Shown here: piece after piece, positions 11,172 through 22,874 of the stretch
How the letters are laid out: each line of letters opens with the position of its first letter
Numbering within the stretch: position 1 is the stretch's first letter
Assembly: GCA_928212115.1 (NCBI GenBank)
Contig: CAKMRJ010002223.1
Span: forward strand, 313,531,641-313,595,640
Source: Lactuca virosa
Lineage: Eukaryota; Streptophyta; Magnoliopsida; Asterales; Asteraceae
Length of the DNA stretch: 64,000 nucleotides
Direction of reading: 5' to 3'
Made by a program: the position numbers and the translations under genes
The notes under the pieces: generated by a model
Database searches by the model: none
The model's input: the letters and a program-made list of their open reading frames with translations, nothing else
What the model was told of the DNA's origin: nothing

Positions 11172-11717
11172 CTACTGAGCTTGAAGTTCCCTGACTTCAG
11201 CTTGGGTTTCAGTAAGTTCCCTCTGTAGAACTGCATTGCGGACCTGAGTCCTTTCATGAGCAGACTCCAGCTGGTGAATGCGGACTGTATTAACGCCAGA
11301 GTTGGCGTCAATCTCCACTACTCGGTCAATAGCTGCTCGACCTTGCTCGGTGTTCCGAGCAATCCTACGAACCATGATGGGTAGGACCCTGTCAACTGAA
11401 CCTCCCTCTGTGAGGTTGTAGAAGCTTCTGTCTCCATTGTAGGGAATGGGTTGACCCTGTTCCTGACTCCATCTATTCAAGTTTGTGGCCCACAGAGGAG
11501 TGGGTCCTTGAAGTGCTGGACGAGGGTTCAGGTTTGGGTCTTGAGCAGCTGGGGGTAGGTTGTTGACTTCAGGCTCTGATTCAGAACCATCAGAAAAGCC
11601 TTCAGCTTCGTGATCATCCAAAGGGATTGGGTGATCATCTTCTGGCTCTTCTCCCAGCCATCCTGCATTGCCGTGGTTGGGATAGTACGGGTCTGCGGGG
11701 ATATGGAATCCAGCCAT
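11172..11717 (-). CDS. Pre-gag ORF of element A, coiled-coil protein of unknown function
   Basis: An intact 181-codon frame between the 5' LTR and gag on the element's sense strand. The N-terminus begins MAGFHIPADPYYPNHGNAGW and is rich in acidic residues and proline (about residues 20-75). A middle segment includes RSFYNLTEGGSVDRVLPIMV. The C-terminal 45 residues (HQLESAHERTQVRN..., ending in REL and VRELQAQ) have the heptad pattern of a coiled coil. I recognise no enzyme motif. Extra ORFs upstream of gag occur in some large plant Ty3 elements, but I cannot place this one in a named family. It is notable that it has stayed open while gag and pol in the same copy carry many stops. It could be an accessory particle or chromatin-binding protein; this is inference. 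Confidence 0.7.
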   Translation of the reverse strand: MAGFHIPADPYYPNHGNAGWLGEEPEDDHPIPLDDHEAEGFSDGSESEPEVNNLPPAAQDPNLNPRPALQGPTPLWATNLNRWSQEQGQPIPYNGDRSFYNLTEGGSVDRVLPIMVRRIARNTEQGRAAIDRVVEIDANSGVNTVRIHQLESAHERTQVRNAVLQRELTETQAEVRELQAQ

Positions 11718-12414
11718 GAAATCTACGCGAGAAAAGGGATAAAGAAATAACTAAATAGACAAACTAATTAGATAATTATAAGATGATCTTTATCAGTTCC
11801 TTCAACATTCGCGTAGTGCATACCAGTCATATGTAACCAAGACAGGATAGACCTTCGAATAAGCGACCCTAACTCTAAGCCCACAACCAAACAAGGAACA
11901 GGAAGTACATCAAAGATCACAGATTCTAAGTCTATGCCATCCTAGTTACCTATAACCTTACTGTATCCACCCCGCAACTATTGACATACTAATAAAGACC
12001 TTTTTAGTTCTCAGATAAGTAATTAATAGTCACACAAAATACTCCTATAGTATTTTAAGTTTACGTTCTGTTCTACTGTTCTCGTTGTAGTAGTGTTGGT
12101 AACTTTTTAGACTTGTTGTAACCTCACAACCATACTTAGGCACATGCAAATCACTCCTCGGATAATGTAGTTGATCAGGCTACATCTTCCCAGGGTTGAC
12201 CATATGTCTCTAAGTCTACTTGTGATGTCTAACAATCGTAATACTTTTGTTCTGTCCTAGTGACACTGATTTCAGTATGAATGCAGGTATGCATACTTAG
12301 TTAAATATTTTATTATTTAAAAGTATAAACTCTTTATCAGAGTATTTTAATCCCGCTGTGTTTATAGTTCCTATATCTTTTATGGGTTGATACACTCGAT
12401 TCACTATAAACAAT
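11718..12414 (-). other. Element A 5' leader
   Basis: Non-coding stretch between primer site and pre-gag ORF. At 11881-11905 it repeats the block CCACAACCAAACAAGGAACA that also lies in both LTRs of A (1143 and 13726) and in K1 (41538). No promoter or splice site can be supported. Confidence 0.6.
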
Positions 12415-12426
12415 GCTCTGATACCA
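12415..12426 (-). other. Element A primer binding site (initiator Met tRNA)
   Basis: Minus strand TGGTATCAGAGC, three bases from the start of the right LTR at 12430. Confidence 0.9.
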
Positions 12427-12429
12427 ATC

Positions 12430-15269
12430 TGTCACACCCCAAAACCGGAACGGCGGAAACGTTCGGGGGTGGAGGACGTCATGTTCAGTATCACAACAAT
12501 GCAAAGTAGTAAACAAGCAACAATATCATCCATTGCATTAATAATATAATTTCATACAAGTGTGTTCTGTCAAGTTATATAGACACCAAAAATATACATC
12601 AAAATAAAAGATGAGTCTTGAACGAGCTCCATCTTCTCAAAACCTGGCACCGGTACCTGTCTACTGGTGACCTGAGAATACAAGTTATTTTGAAAGAGTT
12701 TATCAGTTTTAAAGCTGGTGAGATCATAAGTATATTAATGTATGTGTTTGTATGAAAGTGTTTGTAAGTCTGTAATGTATAAGTTTTGTAAAAGTTTGTA
12801 ATTGTTTGAACTCTCGTAGAAAACCCTATGTTTCCTACTAAAAGTAGCCTTCTACCAAGGCATCTAGTGTCTGTGTGTGTGTCTCTTGTAAGAGTATGTA
12901 TTTTCCCAAATCTGACTATCATTAACCAAAAATATAGTTTCTACATTATTGTTTATTGTGTGAATATCACAAAGTAAATGTAAAGGGAAAATGATATAGT
13001 ACTGTAGTGTTGTATTAAGTAACTACTGCTGTACTAATTACCTTAAACCAATTGTTATTTAAAGTACCATGTGATCGACCTGTATCCTGCTACCGACTCT
13101 ATAGAAAAACGACGATGTAAGATGTCGTAAGAAATGACGTTTGGCACCCGTAGACTTTCAAGTCCCATTGTAGCGAGCAGCAAGGTGTAGGATAGTCAAT
13201 CCAGTATAGATCTATACACAAACTCATACGCTCTCCACTTAAGGAGATTCTGGATACAAAACGGGTCATGACAGGTAGTGCGATGCCCCCGTTAAGTGGC
13301 TCACATAACTGTAAGTAATGTATATGTATATGTATATGTATGTGCTAGCTGTATTGTGTGTTCTTTCTCTGTCTAGCCTGTATGTTTTGTTTCTCATCAC
13401 TGTGTATTATGTTTGTTTCTCATCACTATGTATTATGTTTGTTTCTCATCACTATGTATTATGTTTGTTTCTCATCACTATGTATTACTCATGAATGAAC
13501 TGACTCATTGTATGTTTCATTGTTCTAGTAATAGTATCTTCCTAAACTATACCTATTATAGTTTACTAGTAATGTTGTTTGTGTATATGAACATGTTTGT
13601 ATACCTTTGCTACCCAAAGGCATTGAACTGAATGAAAGAAGTAACCTTTTATATCTATACATATATACATGATATATAACTAGGATTCAAATGACCTTCG
13701 GACAAATAACCCGAATACCCTAAGTCCACAACCAAACAAGGAACAGGAAGTAAGGTGAGCTATCAGTCCTAACTCCTTTCAATCCTACTTATATAATTAT
13801 ATCCATATAGATACACAGAATATAAGTTAAAAGAGTTTAATAAAAGTATTTGATATGTAAAAGAGTTTGTAAAACAGTTTGAAGTAAAATAGTTTGATAA
13901 CACAGTTTGAAAAGTAAGAAATCCACTTGTTTGGTAGTTATTAATCACATGTGATTGATATAATAACTATAATAGTTCAACTTGTATCCCCCTAATAAAA
14001 GCATTTAAAAAAATTTAAAATGTTAATTAAGGGGTATGAACTCACCTGTAGTGAGTGGTTTGGATGAACGGAATGTATAGGATGCTAGGTGTCAAGTGAA
14101 GACTTGTACACACACAATGATCCTAGTTTAACATATAATATCACATATATGTATCCAATTAGTCTTTAAACAACTAATTAACAAAGTTAAGACATCCTAG
14201 GACATGTAAAACACCTTATTTAAGTGCTATAAGTCCTAAGGATTGCATCTAAGTGTTGTAGGACATTGCTATTAAGTTCAGGGTTCAAGGGGACCCTTTA
14301 TTTGAGTTTACGGTTTTGTGACCATAACTTATTGAGTTTACGGCCGTAAACCCATGAGTTTACGGCCGTAAACTCTTGTTTCTTTGACCATATTGTGTTT
14401 TGAAGCCTTAAAGATCACAAGAAGCATTCCTACTTCATGTTTAAGCCTTAGGAAGAGATTAGGGCACCATTTCACTCCTTTTAGGAGTTTACGGTCCTTG
14501 GACCATTTCCCTTTGGGTTTACGGCCGTAAACCCAAATGGTTTATGGTCTTTTGATGTTTTCAAGTACTAAGCACATCAAGGAATGGATCTAGGCTAGTT
14601 TCCAAGGCTTAGAAGGGACTAGGGCACACTTTAGCACCCTTTTTGGGGTTTACGGTCCATGAACATCTTGGACCATAAACACCTTTGATCCTTGGTTTCT
14701 TGGGTGTTTTCTTGATGTTTAGAAGTGTAAGAAGCTCTATAATACTCTAGGATAGAAGTACTTACTAGGTAGAAGCTTGAAAAGGTGCTAAAAGTCCAAG
14801 AACACTAGTGTGTGTTCTTGGTGAAACTTGAAGATCTACACTTTTGGAATGATTTCACGGATGGAATCATGTTAGATCACTAGATTAAGTAAGATATCAA
14901 CTTTTTAGGGCTAGAAACACTTACAATGTCGAAGATCAAGAAGAAAAGTCGATGATACTTGAGAGAGAATTGAGTTTTGGATCTTGAAATTGTGAAAAGT
15001 GATAAATAATGACTAAGTGTCATATTTATACCCTCTTTTAGGGTTTACGGCCGTAAACACCTTTGTTTAGGCCGTAAACTCCAAACTCTTGGAGTTTTGG
15101 GACATTATTGTTGCACAATAAACCCTAGGGCATCCTCTCTCCTGTTATCTCCTGGACTACTAATCTTAAAATACTCAAACTTATTCCAAAAAGCTTGAAA
15201 ATTAGCAGAAACAGTTTTGACTCCTATTGAAGTGAAGGTTGTACATAATAGGAATTTCGGGTTGTCACA
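12430..15269 (-). repeat. Element A 5' LTR (complete, 2840 bases)
   Basis: Begins TGTCACACCCC and ends TGTCACA. It matches 1-2685 over the shared part with frequent small indels. It contains the same palindrome cluster (perfect 20-mer at 14356-14375) and a predicted minus-strand TATA box near 15026. The right flank starts AACAT, in the middle of B's LTR. Confidence 0.93.
15022..15031 (-). promoter_or_regulatory. Predicted LTR TATA box, element A 5' LTR
   Basis: Minus strand GGTATAAATATG, with GTTTACGGCCGTAAAC about 10-30 bases upstream in element orientation. This copy, in the 5' LTR, would drive element transcription. Confidence 0.6.
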
Positions 15270-15990
15270 AACATGCAATTGAATATCCAAAGCTATAAAC
15301 CCTAGATCTATCAAATAAGAACTGAAATAAGGGTTTAGTAATTACCTTTGATTGTTATATAGCAATAACAATCAATCCTTGCTTTGATTGGCTTCAGAAA
15401 GCTTAGTGCCTCAAGTGTTGCACCTCTAATGGAGTCACAAACACCACTAAGCAACTTGGATGAAGAGGGAGGAGAGAGGAGGCACCAAAAATGGCTGGAA
15501 ACCCTTAAGGATTACTTGTCCATGTTTTTGGGGCTTAAGGGTCCTTTATATACATGTAGGCTATTAGGGTTTACAACTAGGAAACCCTAATCTGACTGCT
15601 TAGGCCCTAAGCAGCCCATAGACTCTTTTAACATATCCCTTGGACAATTTCTAATGGGCTTCCCATAGAATTCGTCCAACCTATATATTATTAGGCGATC
15701 CATAGCCCAATTGTAATTATCTTATAATTACAAATCCAGTCCCCTAAGTTTAATTAATCTCTTTTAGCCACTAAATTAATTGTTAATTAATTCTTGACTA
15801 ATATTAATTAAACAATATGATTTCTCCTTTAATATATTATTCTTATAATATATTAATAAATCATAATTAAACCTTTCTCTCCTCAATTCATCCTACATAT
15901 TGCTATGGTGAACGAAACCCAAAAGGACCATGCTCATAATCGGGTCAAGTACATACCAAAATAGTTATGGACTTAGATACTAATCCAACA
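15270..15990 (-). repeat. Element B 3' LTR, cut by A
   Basis: Matches 22153-22874 base for base apart from roughly 17 differences. It includes a minus-strand TATATAAAGG box at 15543-15552. Confidence 0.92.
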
Positions 15991-17607
15991 GTCTCACACT
16001 TGGATAAGTCTAATAACTATTTTGTATAACTTCAGAACCTGATCAACAATCGTAGCTTTCAAAAGCCGCTGTCAACTCTGATCTTATCAGATACGCGTGT
16101 CCTTTAGATAAGGGATTATATATTCCTCCATTCTCAAGATATCGTATAGACACAAGAAATGAATTTCGATCATTCTCTCTATACTGTTTCCCGACTTCCG
16201 ATTTATGACGACTAACAACAGACTACAATTGAACACATCAACTTAGTCCCGGCTTGGCCAAGCGCTTAGGGTCATTACTAAATCACCGAGGGGCCCACAG
16301 ATATCGCTTTTATCCCACTTTGGGTAAAAGGAATGGATAAACTTCGACTCAAAAGCTCGCTTGCATTTACTGATTGAATCACACACAACAATGTTTTATA
16401 ACACCAAGTTACTGGTGCGTTTTCTTATTATCAATGCGCAACCGACCAACAAATAACAACTCACACGTCTCGGTTTCAAGAATATACAATGTTATCGTCT
16501 CACAATTACTCATGACAAAAACCATGAAGTGATTCAAGTGAGCGTGGGTTTGATCCAATACTCTAATCTTATTAAAGCACTCATGAACTCTGCAGCAAAC
16601 TTGTGCTATGTCTAAACACTTAGACAATCTACAGACAGATTCATGACAGTCTTCCTTCATACCTACTTCCAACGTATGACCGACTGTGGAGGTTCGAATA
16701 ACCCAGTTATTCTGGAAGTCAAAACATGCAAAATAAAACACAACGATAATACTTAACCCTATATGGCCCCAAAACTTTTGAGTGTAAATAAAACACTTTT
16801 ATTTAAACACCATATTGATTACTCATTATTCATTGCTTACTTTTTCAGAAAATCAACTTATTACTTGAATTACAACAATAATTGTCCCATGCTCCAAGCA
16901 TGCACACTTTGTTTCCTATGGTCCATGCTTTGTGAAATAGATCAACTGAAAACTTTTCCAATGATGCTCATTTCACAATTCCTAATCCTCATTGTTAGTG
17001 TAAGAACACAAGGTTCTTGCCACTACTAGAATACGTTAGATTCTAACATTTTATGCAACGATCCTTTCGCAAAGTCATAGCACAAAAGTCACCAGGACTT
17101 GGCTAATGAAATTAGAAGGTCTCTATCAGAAATTGTTACAAACAATTCTATAGATGTGATGTCTCTCACTCAAAGTACATTCCTTCGAACATCCTTTTGC
17201 ATAAAAGTTTCTAATCTACATAGATTCTTAATTTCCAACTCCCATTTATGGAAGCATTTCCATATTTGCTATATGAAAACTCATTCTTAATAGAATCTTA
17301 TCTATTCATAATAATGTCAATATAGTCCATCCAGTACTATACTTCCAACTACTCACAAGCGACAAATCCTCAGTGAACCTCAGATCGTCCTTTGATAGTT
17401 GTTTAATTATTTTAGTCAAAACCATTTCTAGTCCTTTTTCCCTCTTAATGCCCTAGGCATTTGGAAAATTTTAGAATGGTCAAATATTATAGCATTTGCA
17501 ATCGATCTTATACCCTAAGCGTATGGGACACGATGCATAATGTCTTACATAAAGATATGATACTTTATTAATCTTCTGCCATAATATTTTATGTGCCCTG
17601 TTCCCAC

Positions 17608-17650
17608 AATTTGAACTATGAAGAGGGATGCCGTAATCATAATCGAATTT
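17608..17650 (-). repeat. Conserved-loop hairpin, copy 1 (element B)
   Basis: In element orientation the loop is TTACGGCATCCCTCT (15 bases), flanked by ATTATGA and TCATAGT, which pair with one G-U wobble. An outer AATTCG/TTTGAA-like extension is imperfect. Confidence 0.8.
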
Positions 17651-18116
17651 TGAGAATGCACTATTTATCCTTGACTAAATTTATTAACGTTTCTCGATCT
17701 AAGCTTTAGAATTTTGAAACGAAGTATAATATTCTCTCCCTTAATTATCGCAAAACAACTTTTCAACCCTTGCAACTTCGCAAAGTGAATCTTTGTTTTC
17801 TATAATTAATATTTCTAACTTGCAATACTTACCATAATAATCATGCTCCCACTAACATGATGATTATTTTCTTACCAGCATAACACTTATGCTACCACTA
17901 GCTTTGGCATGTATTCAGAAAACAATTGAACTTCCAAAAAACAATGCTTATTGAATTCCTTAAGTTCATATTTCTAATACCTAATGCTTTGATAAGCCTT
18001 TATCTAAGCTTTTTAAGCTCATACACCTTTGCCTTAGATAGCTCACATGTGTGTCTAAACAATTCAGAATTTATGTTACTAAGTCCCAAATGTTCAGACC
18101 AATTGCCAAATCTCAC

Positions 18117-18158
18117 AATTCGAACTATGAAAAGGGATGCCGTAATCATAATCGAATT
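18117..18158 (-). repeat. Conserved-loop hairpin, copy 2 (element B)
   Basis: Loop TTACGGCATCCCTTT between AATTCGATTATGA and TCATAGTTCGAATT. The arms pair along their length with one wobble and one bulged base. Confidence 0.82.
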
Positions 18159-19804
18159 TGAGAATACAATTTTCACAATTGCTATCTTCTTAAAATCTCT
18201 CTTAGTGAAAGCATTTCCTCACAATCATTTTCATGAAGGAGGGAAACCTTATGACACTTAGATTTTATGATGTATGTGTTCCTATCCATGTGAATTTGTC
18301 AAAAATGAAAGTTTGCGACAAATCCAAAACCATATGGACTGAACTCGTTCAATCTTGATTTCTTGCCTCATGGTCACACGAGTGCCCACCATGTCTTCCA
18401 AGTGGTTTAGCAACTCACCCTTACATATCAATGTACTTTCCATTGATCAAGGTGCTTTGTCTTTTATGCATTCAAATGAGAACTCATAGAACTCACATAC
18501 ATATTTAGCTTAATTGGAATGGCACAGAAACAAAATAATGTCAACACGATAGGTTATAAGCCTCAAGTCATGCGCTAGTGATGATTAACTAGGTTTACTC
18601 TTGATTTGTTCTTGAAACTTTTCAAGACCATTAAGACTCCGACTGACTCCTTGACATTTAAGGTTCTCTTGTCAAGAAACATTTCTTGACAAACAAATAT
18701 TCAAGAGTTAGTGTAGCCTTTTGTCAAGTTTAACACTTCACACAATTGGTCCTGGTTGGTCTTTGTCTTATCCAAGACATCACAACTTACCAATTTCAAA
18801 TGTGCAAGAATAAGAAGACTTTTTTCAATTCCACATTTGTTGAGTGTTATAAACCTACTAAAGACTTGTCACTCAATTCACAATCTTGGAATATAACTCT
18901 AAGACTTGATATTGGAACGAAGTATGATTGACTTCTTGATTTTAACCATTTCTACAGTTCTCGATTCCTCTTCTTAGACATACAAATGCACTAAGACTCA
19001 CTTCGAGGATCAATTGAGATATGGTTCTTAATCATTAAGACTTATCATAAAACACAATAAAAGGTACTCTCCCTTCTTCTTAGAATAGAGAAACTTTTAT
19101 CTTTCTGCCTACTTGACTATTGATTGAAACTCTTTCAATCAACTCAGAATTATACTTAATCTTATAAGTCTAATCATATTTACTAAACTTTAGTAAATCA
19201 TGACGAATATCTTTATCACTCTTGTGGTGGACTTGATCAATGCACAACCTAGTGTACTCGATCTCCTAGTCCTTCTCTTGACACTTTGTCAAAGAATTAG
19301 TCTAATTTCCAAATATGAAGTTTCTCATTCATCACGCAACCAAGTTGCATGAGTCCAAGTTTCTGTCCAACTGAAACTTGGGCGATGAGAATCTTCCCTT
19401 ATTTGGCAAATTCTCGACATTTCCACAAATAACATAATAAAGAATCCATTATTGCTAACAATAGAAACAATCAAACATCAATTTTTCATACACACCATTG
19501 CAAGTATATAAATAAATAAGACAAAATCAAAATTTATTTTATTGCGAAAAATTTGTCCTTACAATGCAATTCAACTGAAAAACTATGCTATTTCATATTT
19601 CTTATCATTCTATCCTAACTCTAGAGTAGCAGCTCAAAAATTTGATCCTCGAGTCCATGCGATCGAAATCCATTTCTTCATGATCAGATTCAGCACGCTT
19701 CTTCCTTAAGCTTCCTCTCTTTTCTTCGATCCTGCAAAAACATCAAAATGTAATCTTATCACATCATTTATTAAGAATCAAAGAATAGGAACTTATAGAG
19801 TTAG

Positions 19805-20473
19805 CTAATAGATTTTACCTGAAGTAGAGCCATACGTCTTGACTCTCCCATCTCTTAGATCTCTCAGGTAAACAGGGCAGCTTCGTCTCCAATGCCCATT
19901 CTCTTGGCAGTAGAAGCAGATGGACTCTTTTGGAATGGCACAAGGAACTATCTCAGAATTTACCTTTTCTGGATTTCCAATGTCACCATTTTCAATGTCC
20001 ATTGAAGTTTGGGAGTTTGATTTGCCAGACAAATTTGCTCGATCAGCACGCCAAATCATTTCTGATTCAGCAGCTATAAGCAAATAGGTCAAATCAATGA
20101 GGGTCACGTCATGGTCCATCATATAGTACTCTCTAATGAATTCACTATATGATTCAGGAAGTGACTGAAGAACCCAGTCAACAGCCAACATTTCTGAGAT
20201 ATCGACACCCATCATCCTTAACCTATTAATGTGTGACTTCATCTCTAAGATGTGTGCACACACAGGTTTTCCATCTTCGTGTTTACTTGCCAAAAGGGCT
20301 TGAGTGAGCTTGAACTTTTCAAGCCTTTGAACTTGTGGATTAGGGAGATTAATTGGAAGAGGTGGAGGAAGTGAAACATGACTCTCATTTCCTTGATCGT
20401 ATCGTGGAACGTCATCTTCATTTGGAAAGCTTGTTCCAAGGGACTTGGGAAGACCATTGTAAGATTTAGACAT
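19805..20473 (-). CDS. gag: Element B gag (capsid/nucleocapsid), copia type
   Basis: An open 222-codon frame. The middle segment (ALLASKHEDGKPVCAHILEMKSHINRL, then LPESYSEFIREYYM) resembles the UBN2-type gag of Ty1/copia elements, and a CCHC zinc knuckle sits at C186, C189, H194 and C199 (CFYCQENGHWRRSC). Gag would package element RNA. It is shorter than complete copia Gag because the usual N-terminal part before SFPNEDD is absent. The start codon lies directly after TTTTCTCCCGTTTTGTAG, which looks like a 3' splice site, so an upstream exon may supply the missing N-terminus (inference). E carries the same frame with stops. No protease or pol follows. Confidence 0.8.
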   Translation of the reverse strand: MSKSYNGLPKSLGTSFPNEDDVPRYDQGNESHVSLPPPLPINLPNPQVQRLEKFKLTQALLASKHEDGKPVCAHILEMKSHINRLRMMGVDISEMLAVDWVLQSLPESYSEFIREYYMMDHDVTLIDLTYLLIAAESEMIWRADRANLSGKSNSQTSMDIENGDIGNPEKVNSEIVPCAIPKESICFYCQENGHWRRSCPVYLRDLRDGRVKTYGSTSGKIY

Positions 20474-20492
20474 CTACAAAACGGGAGAAAAA
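20474..20492 (-). promoter_or_regulatory. Possible 3' splice site upstream of B gag
   Basis: Minus strand has a pyrimidine run followed by TTTTGTAG immediately before ATGTCTAAATC. E has a comparable TTTCTCCCATTGTCTAG at the equivalent place (near 51627-51644). Inference from sequence pattern only. Confidence 0.4.
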
Positions 20493-20567
20493 TCAAGTTA
20501 GTTGATAAAAATCCTTGACGTAAAACCCAAATGAAACATCAAGGCTAGGATCCAACACAATACTCTA

Positions 20568-20599
20568 CAACCTAGAAGAGGGATGCCGTAATCTAGTTG
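20568..20599 (-). repeat. Conserved-loop hairpin, copy 3 (element B, 5' of gag)
   Basis: Loop TTACGGCATCCCTCT between CAACTAGA-type arms (plus strand CAACCTAGA and TCTAGTTG, one bulged C). The stem sequence is unlike copies 1 and 2 although the loop is the same. Confidence 0.8.
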
Positions 20600-20646
20600 C
20601 AGAATATTTGAAGGTAGGTAAATGACGATTTACCAATTTCCACCAT
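20593..20646 (-). CDS. Possible 17-codon leader ORF in element B
   Basis: A small frame MVEIGKSSFTYLQIFCN in the leader, overlapping the 5' arm of hairpin copy 3. E has the corresponding start at 51469 with MVEIGESSFAYLQIF, so the first 15 codons differ at only two residues. It could be an upstream ORF or an exon feeding into gag. Length is too small to be sure it is translated. Confidence 0.35.
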   Translation of the reverse strand: MVEIGKSSFTYLQIFCN

Positions 20647-20844
20647 GAAAAACGAAAAAGTCGTTTAAGTTTTAAATGAATTGAAACTCCTAGGTCTTTT
20701 GATATTCATTGAACTTTTCAATGGCATGTTTAATCTCGATTATGCCCTTCAAATTTGCGACTGGGATGCCGAGGATCACAAACAAGGTGTGAATAACCAT
20801 ACGAATCACGTGGTGCACCCAATTGCTACTATCACCTATTCAAT

Positions 20845-20962
20845 GTGCCGGTTAGCCACACACGCTCCATTGATCTATAATAAACATCGAGCCACCCTTC
20901 TCCACCAATGCCAAACCCAAATTAGTGTGTCGGTTAACCACACACGCTCCACTAACGTTTCG
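20845..20962 (-). repeat. Leader repeat GTGTGTGG(G/T)TAACCGACAC, two copies in B
   Basis: On the plus strand CGGTTAGCCACACACGCTCC (near 20850) and CGGTTAACCACACACGCTCC (near 20931) repeat the same block 81 bases apart. E has matching copies near 51170, 51243 and 53980. They are non-coding and lie between primer site and gag. Confidence 0.8.
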
Positions 20963-21953
20963 ACAAGGGTACAAAGTGTAATTCCGTGGATTAGCATACA
21001 ATTTCACATTTTTCCTAAAGTAACTATGATTTTGGAATTTGTAAAAGCATGTAGTTACTTTGTACTTCATTATACTTATAATGGAAGGTTTCGTCCTATC
21101 CTACCCGTTCGGCTAACGACCCTCCACTAGTCAAGAGTGCGGTGGGTAAGAGTGGATACCCATTCAATCGCCATTTTATAGGCAATTTCCTTAAACACCC
21201 CTTATAGACCAGCTTCGTGAATGAGGCCTACTAACGGTAAGACTGACTCTTTACTCATATATATAATATTGTACTTTTAATGTTACATATATATAGTATA
21301 GGGTGTATTTTACACTTTTAAAATACTAGGTGGTTCAATTTAATAAATTATACTTTTAATTTAATCAAATGTAAACCAAAACTTTATGGAATTATTAAAT
21401 CTCTTTTAATTATACACTTTAATTAATTAATAAAACCATAAGGGTGTAATTTGAACTTTTTCAAAAATACGAGGGTTTTAGAATTTAACATTTCAAAATT
21501 AAACTTTTAATTAACTTTTAAATTACAAAACTTGAGGGCAAGTTTTGAAACATTTCAAAACATTAGAGTTTAGAATTTAAATATTTCAAAATTAAACTTT
21601 TAATCAAAATTTAAATTCCAAAACTTGAGGGCAAGTTTTGGAACCTTTCAAAACATTAGGGTTTAACTATTTAAATTTCAAAAACAAAACTTTTAAGTTC
21701 AAATTTAAACTATAAAACCTAAAGGGGAAAATTGAAACTTTTTCACAAGATAATTCAAATCTAAATTACAAATAATCAATCTTTATCTAATAAAACAAAA
21801 GATTATCTAAATTTTGACAATTATCTTCTATTTTGGCAAGGATAATCACCCCATATCAATAAAAATCGGATCTTATGAATTAAAAACGTTTATGGTAAGT
21901 ATCCCAAGCCAAAACAGCAACAAAATCGCCAAAAAAACGCTGCCAGACTCGCT

Positions 21954-21985
21954 GACTCGTCGAGTCAGCACTGGACTCGTCGAGT
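21954..21985. repeat. ACTCGTCGAGT palindrome pair in B leader
   Basis: GACTCGTCGAGTC at 21954-21966 and ACTCGTCGAGT at about 21975-21985, roughly 80-110 bases from the primer site. E has decayed versions at the same distance from its primer site (50143-50210). Confidence 0.9.
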
Positions 21986-22060
21986 ACCCAAAATAAAAAA
22001 AAACGTTTTTCAGCCAATTTTCGATCAAGCAAGCATCAAATTCACTAACAAACAGCCCTA

Positions 22061-22073
22061 GGCTCTGATACCA
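22061..22073 (-). other. Element B primer binding site (initiator Met tRNA)
   Basis: Minus strand TGGTATCAGAGCC, one base from the LTR start at 22075. Confidence 0.9.
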
Positions 22074-22074
22074 C

Positions 22075-22874
22075 TGATGGGTTTCGAGCAATACATCATT
22101 CCTATGGTGTACATGCAAACCCTAATAGCTTTTGGATCTAGTTTGTCTAATGAACATGCAATTGAATATCCAAAGCTATAAACCCTAGATCTATCAAATA
22201 AGAACTGAAATAAGGGTTTAGTAATTACCTTTGATTGTTATATAGCAATAACAATCAATCCTTGCTTTGATTGGCTTCAGAAAGCTTAGTGCCTCAAGTG
22301 TTGCACCTCTAATGGAGTCACAAACACCACTAAGCAACTTGGATGAAGAGGGAGGAGAGAGGAGGCACTAGAAACGGCTGGAAACCCTAAAGGATTACTT
22401 GTCCACGTTTTTGGGGCTTTAAGGGTCCTTTATATACATGTAGGCTATTAGGGTTTACAACTAGGAAACCCTAATATGACTACTTAGGCCCTAAGCAGCC
22501 CATTGACTCTTTTAACATATCCCTTGGACGATTTCTAATGGGCTTCCCATAGAATTCGTCCAACCTATATATTATTAGGTGATCCATAGCCCAATTGTAA
22601 TTATCTTATAATTACAAATCCAGTCCCCTAAGTTTAATTAATCTCTTTTAGCCACTAAATTAATTCTTAATTAATTCTTGACTAATATTAATTAAACAAT
22701 ATGATTTCTCCTTTAATATATTATTCTTATAATATATTAATAAATCATAATTAAACCTTTCTCTCCTTAATTCATCCTACATATTGCTATGGTGAAGGCA
22801 ACCCAAAAGGACCATGCTCATAATCGGGTCAAGTACATACCAAAATAGTTATGGACTTAGACACTAATCCAACA
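22075..22874 (-). repeat. Element B 5' LTR (800 bases)
   Basis: Begins TGATGGGTTT and ends ATCCAACA. In element orientation it starts TGTTGGATTAG, like LTRs of E, G and (mutated) C. A minus-strand TATATAAAGG box is at 22427-22436. Confidence 0.92.
22427..22436 (-). promoter_or_regulatory. Predicted LTR TATA box, element B
   Basis: Minus strand TATATAAAGG inside the 5' LTR, in front of a leader. Conserved in both LTRs of B. Confidence 0.6.

Larger units (their letters stand above)
1..15269 (-). mobile_element. Element A: Tekay-like Ty3/gypsy LTR retrotransposon, truncated by window edge, degenerate
   Basis: Two long near-identical LTRs (1-2685 and 12430-15269) bracket a minus-strand gag-protease-RT-RNase H-integrase region ending in a chromodomain-like tail, an order typical of Tekay-type chromoviruses. 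A primer site for initiator-Met tRNA lies just inside the right LTR and a purine tract (minus strand) just inside the left one. The left LTR lacks about its first 180 bases because the window starts inside it. The element is interrupted by A2 at 3088-6530. Sequence right of the element (AACAT, then the rest of an LTR) matches the middle of B's intact right LTR at 22153, so A inserted into B's left LTR. Several stops and frame changes make it non-autonomous today. Confidence 0.93.
15991..19804 (-). other. Element B non-coding body downstream of gag
   Basis: No frame with pol motifs exists. Segments match, in order and on the element's sense strand, G (24384-26658, 39361-40611) and E (52331-54532, 59980-61714), for example the CCAAGTTTCAGTTGGA block near 19365 and the TTTTGACTTCCAG block near 16720. 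Two copies of the conserved-loop hairpin lie at 17608-17650 and 18117-18158. What this body does is unknown. Confidence 0.75.
15270..22874 (-). mobile_element. Element B: non-autonomous copia-type LTR element with gag only
   Basis: Right LTR 22075-22874 is complete (800 bases). The left LTR survives as 15270-15990, its outer 78 or so bases displaced by insertion of A. The two agree at about 97-98 percent by eye. A primer site adjoins the right LTR and the minus-strand tract TTATCCAAGTGTGAGAC adjoins the left one, as in relatives C, G and E. The interior holds one open gag frame and no protease, integrase or RT. About 3.8 kb of interior beyond gag is non-coding yet clearly shared, in sequence and order, with G and E. 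Confidence 0.9.
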
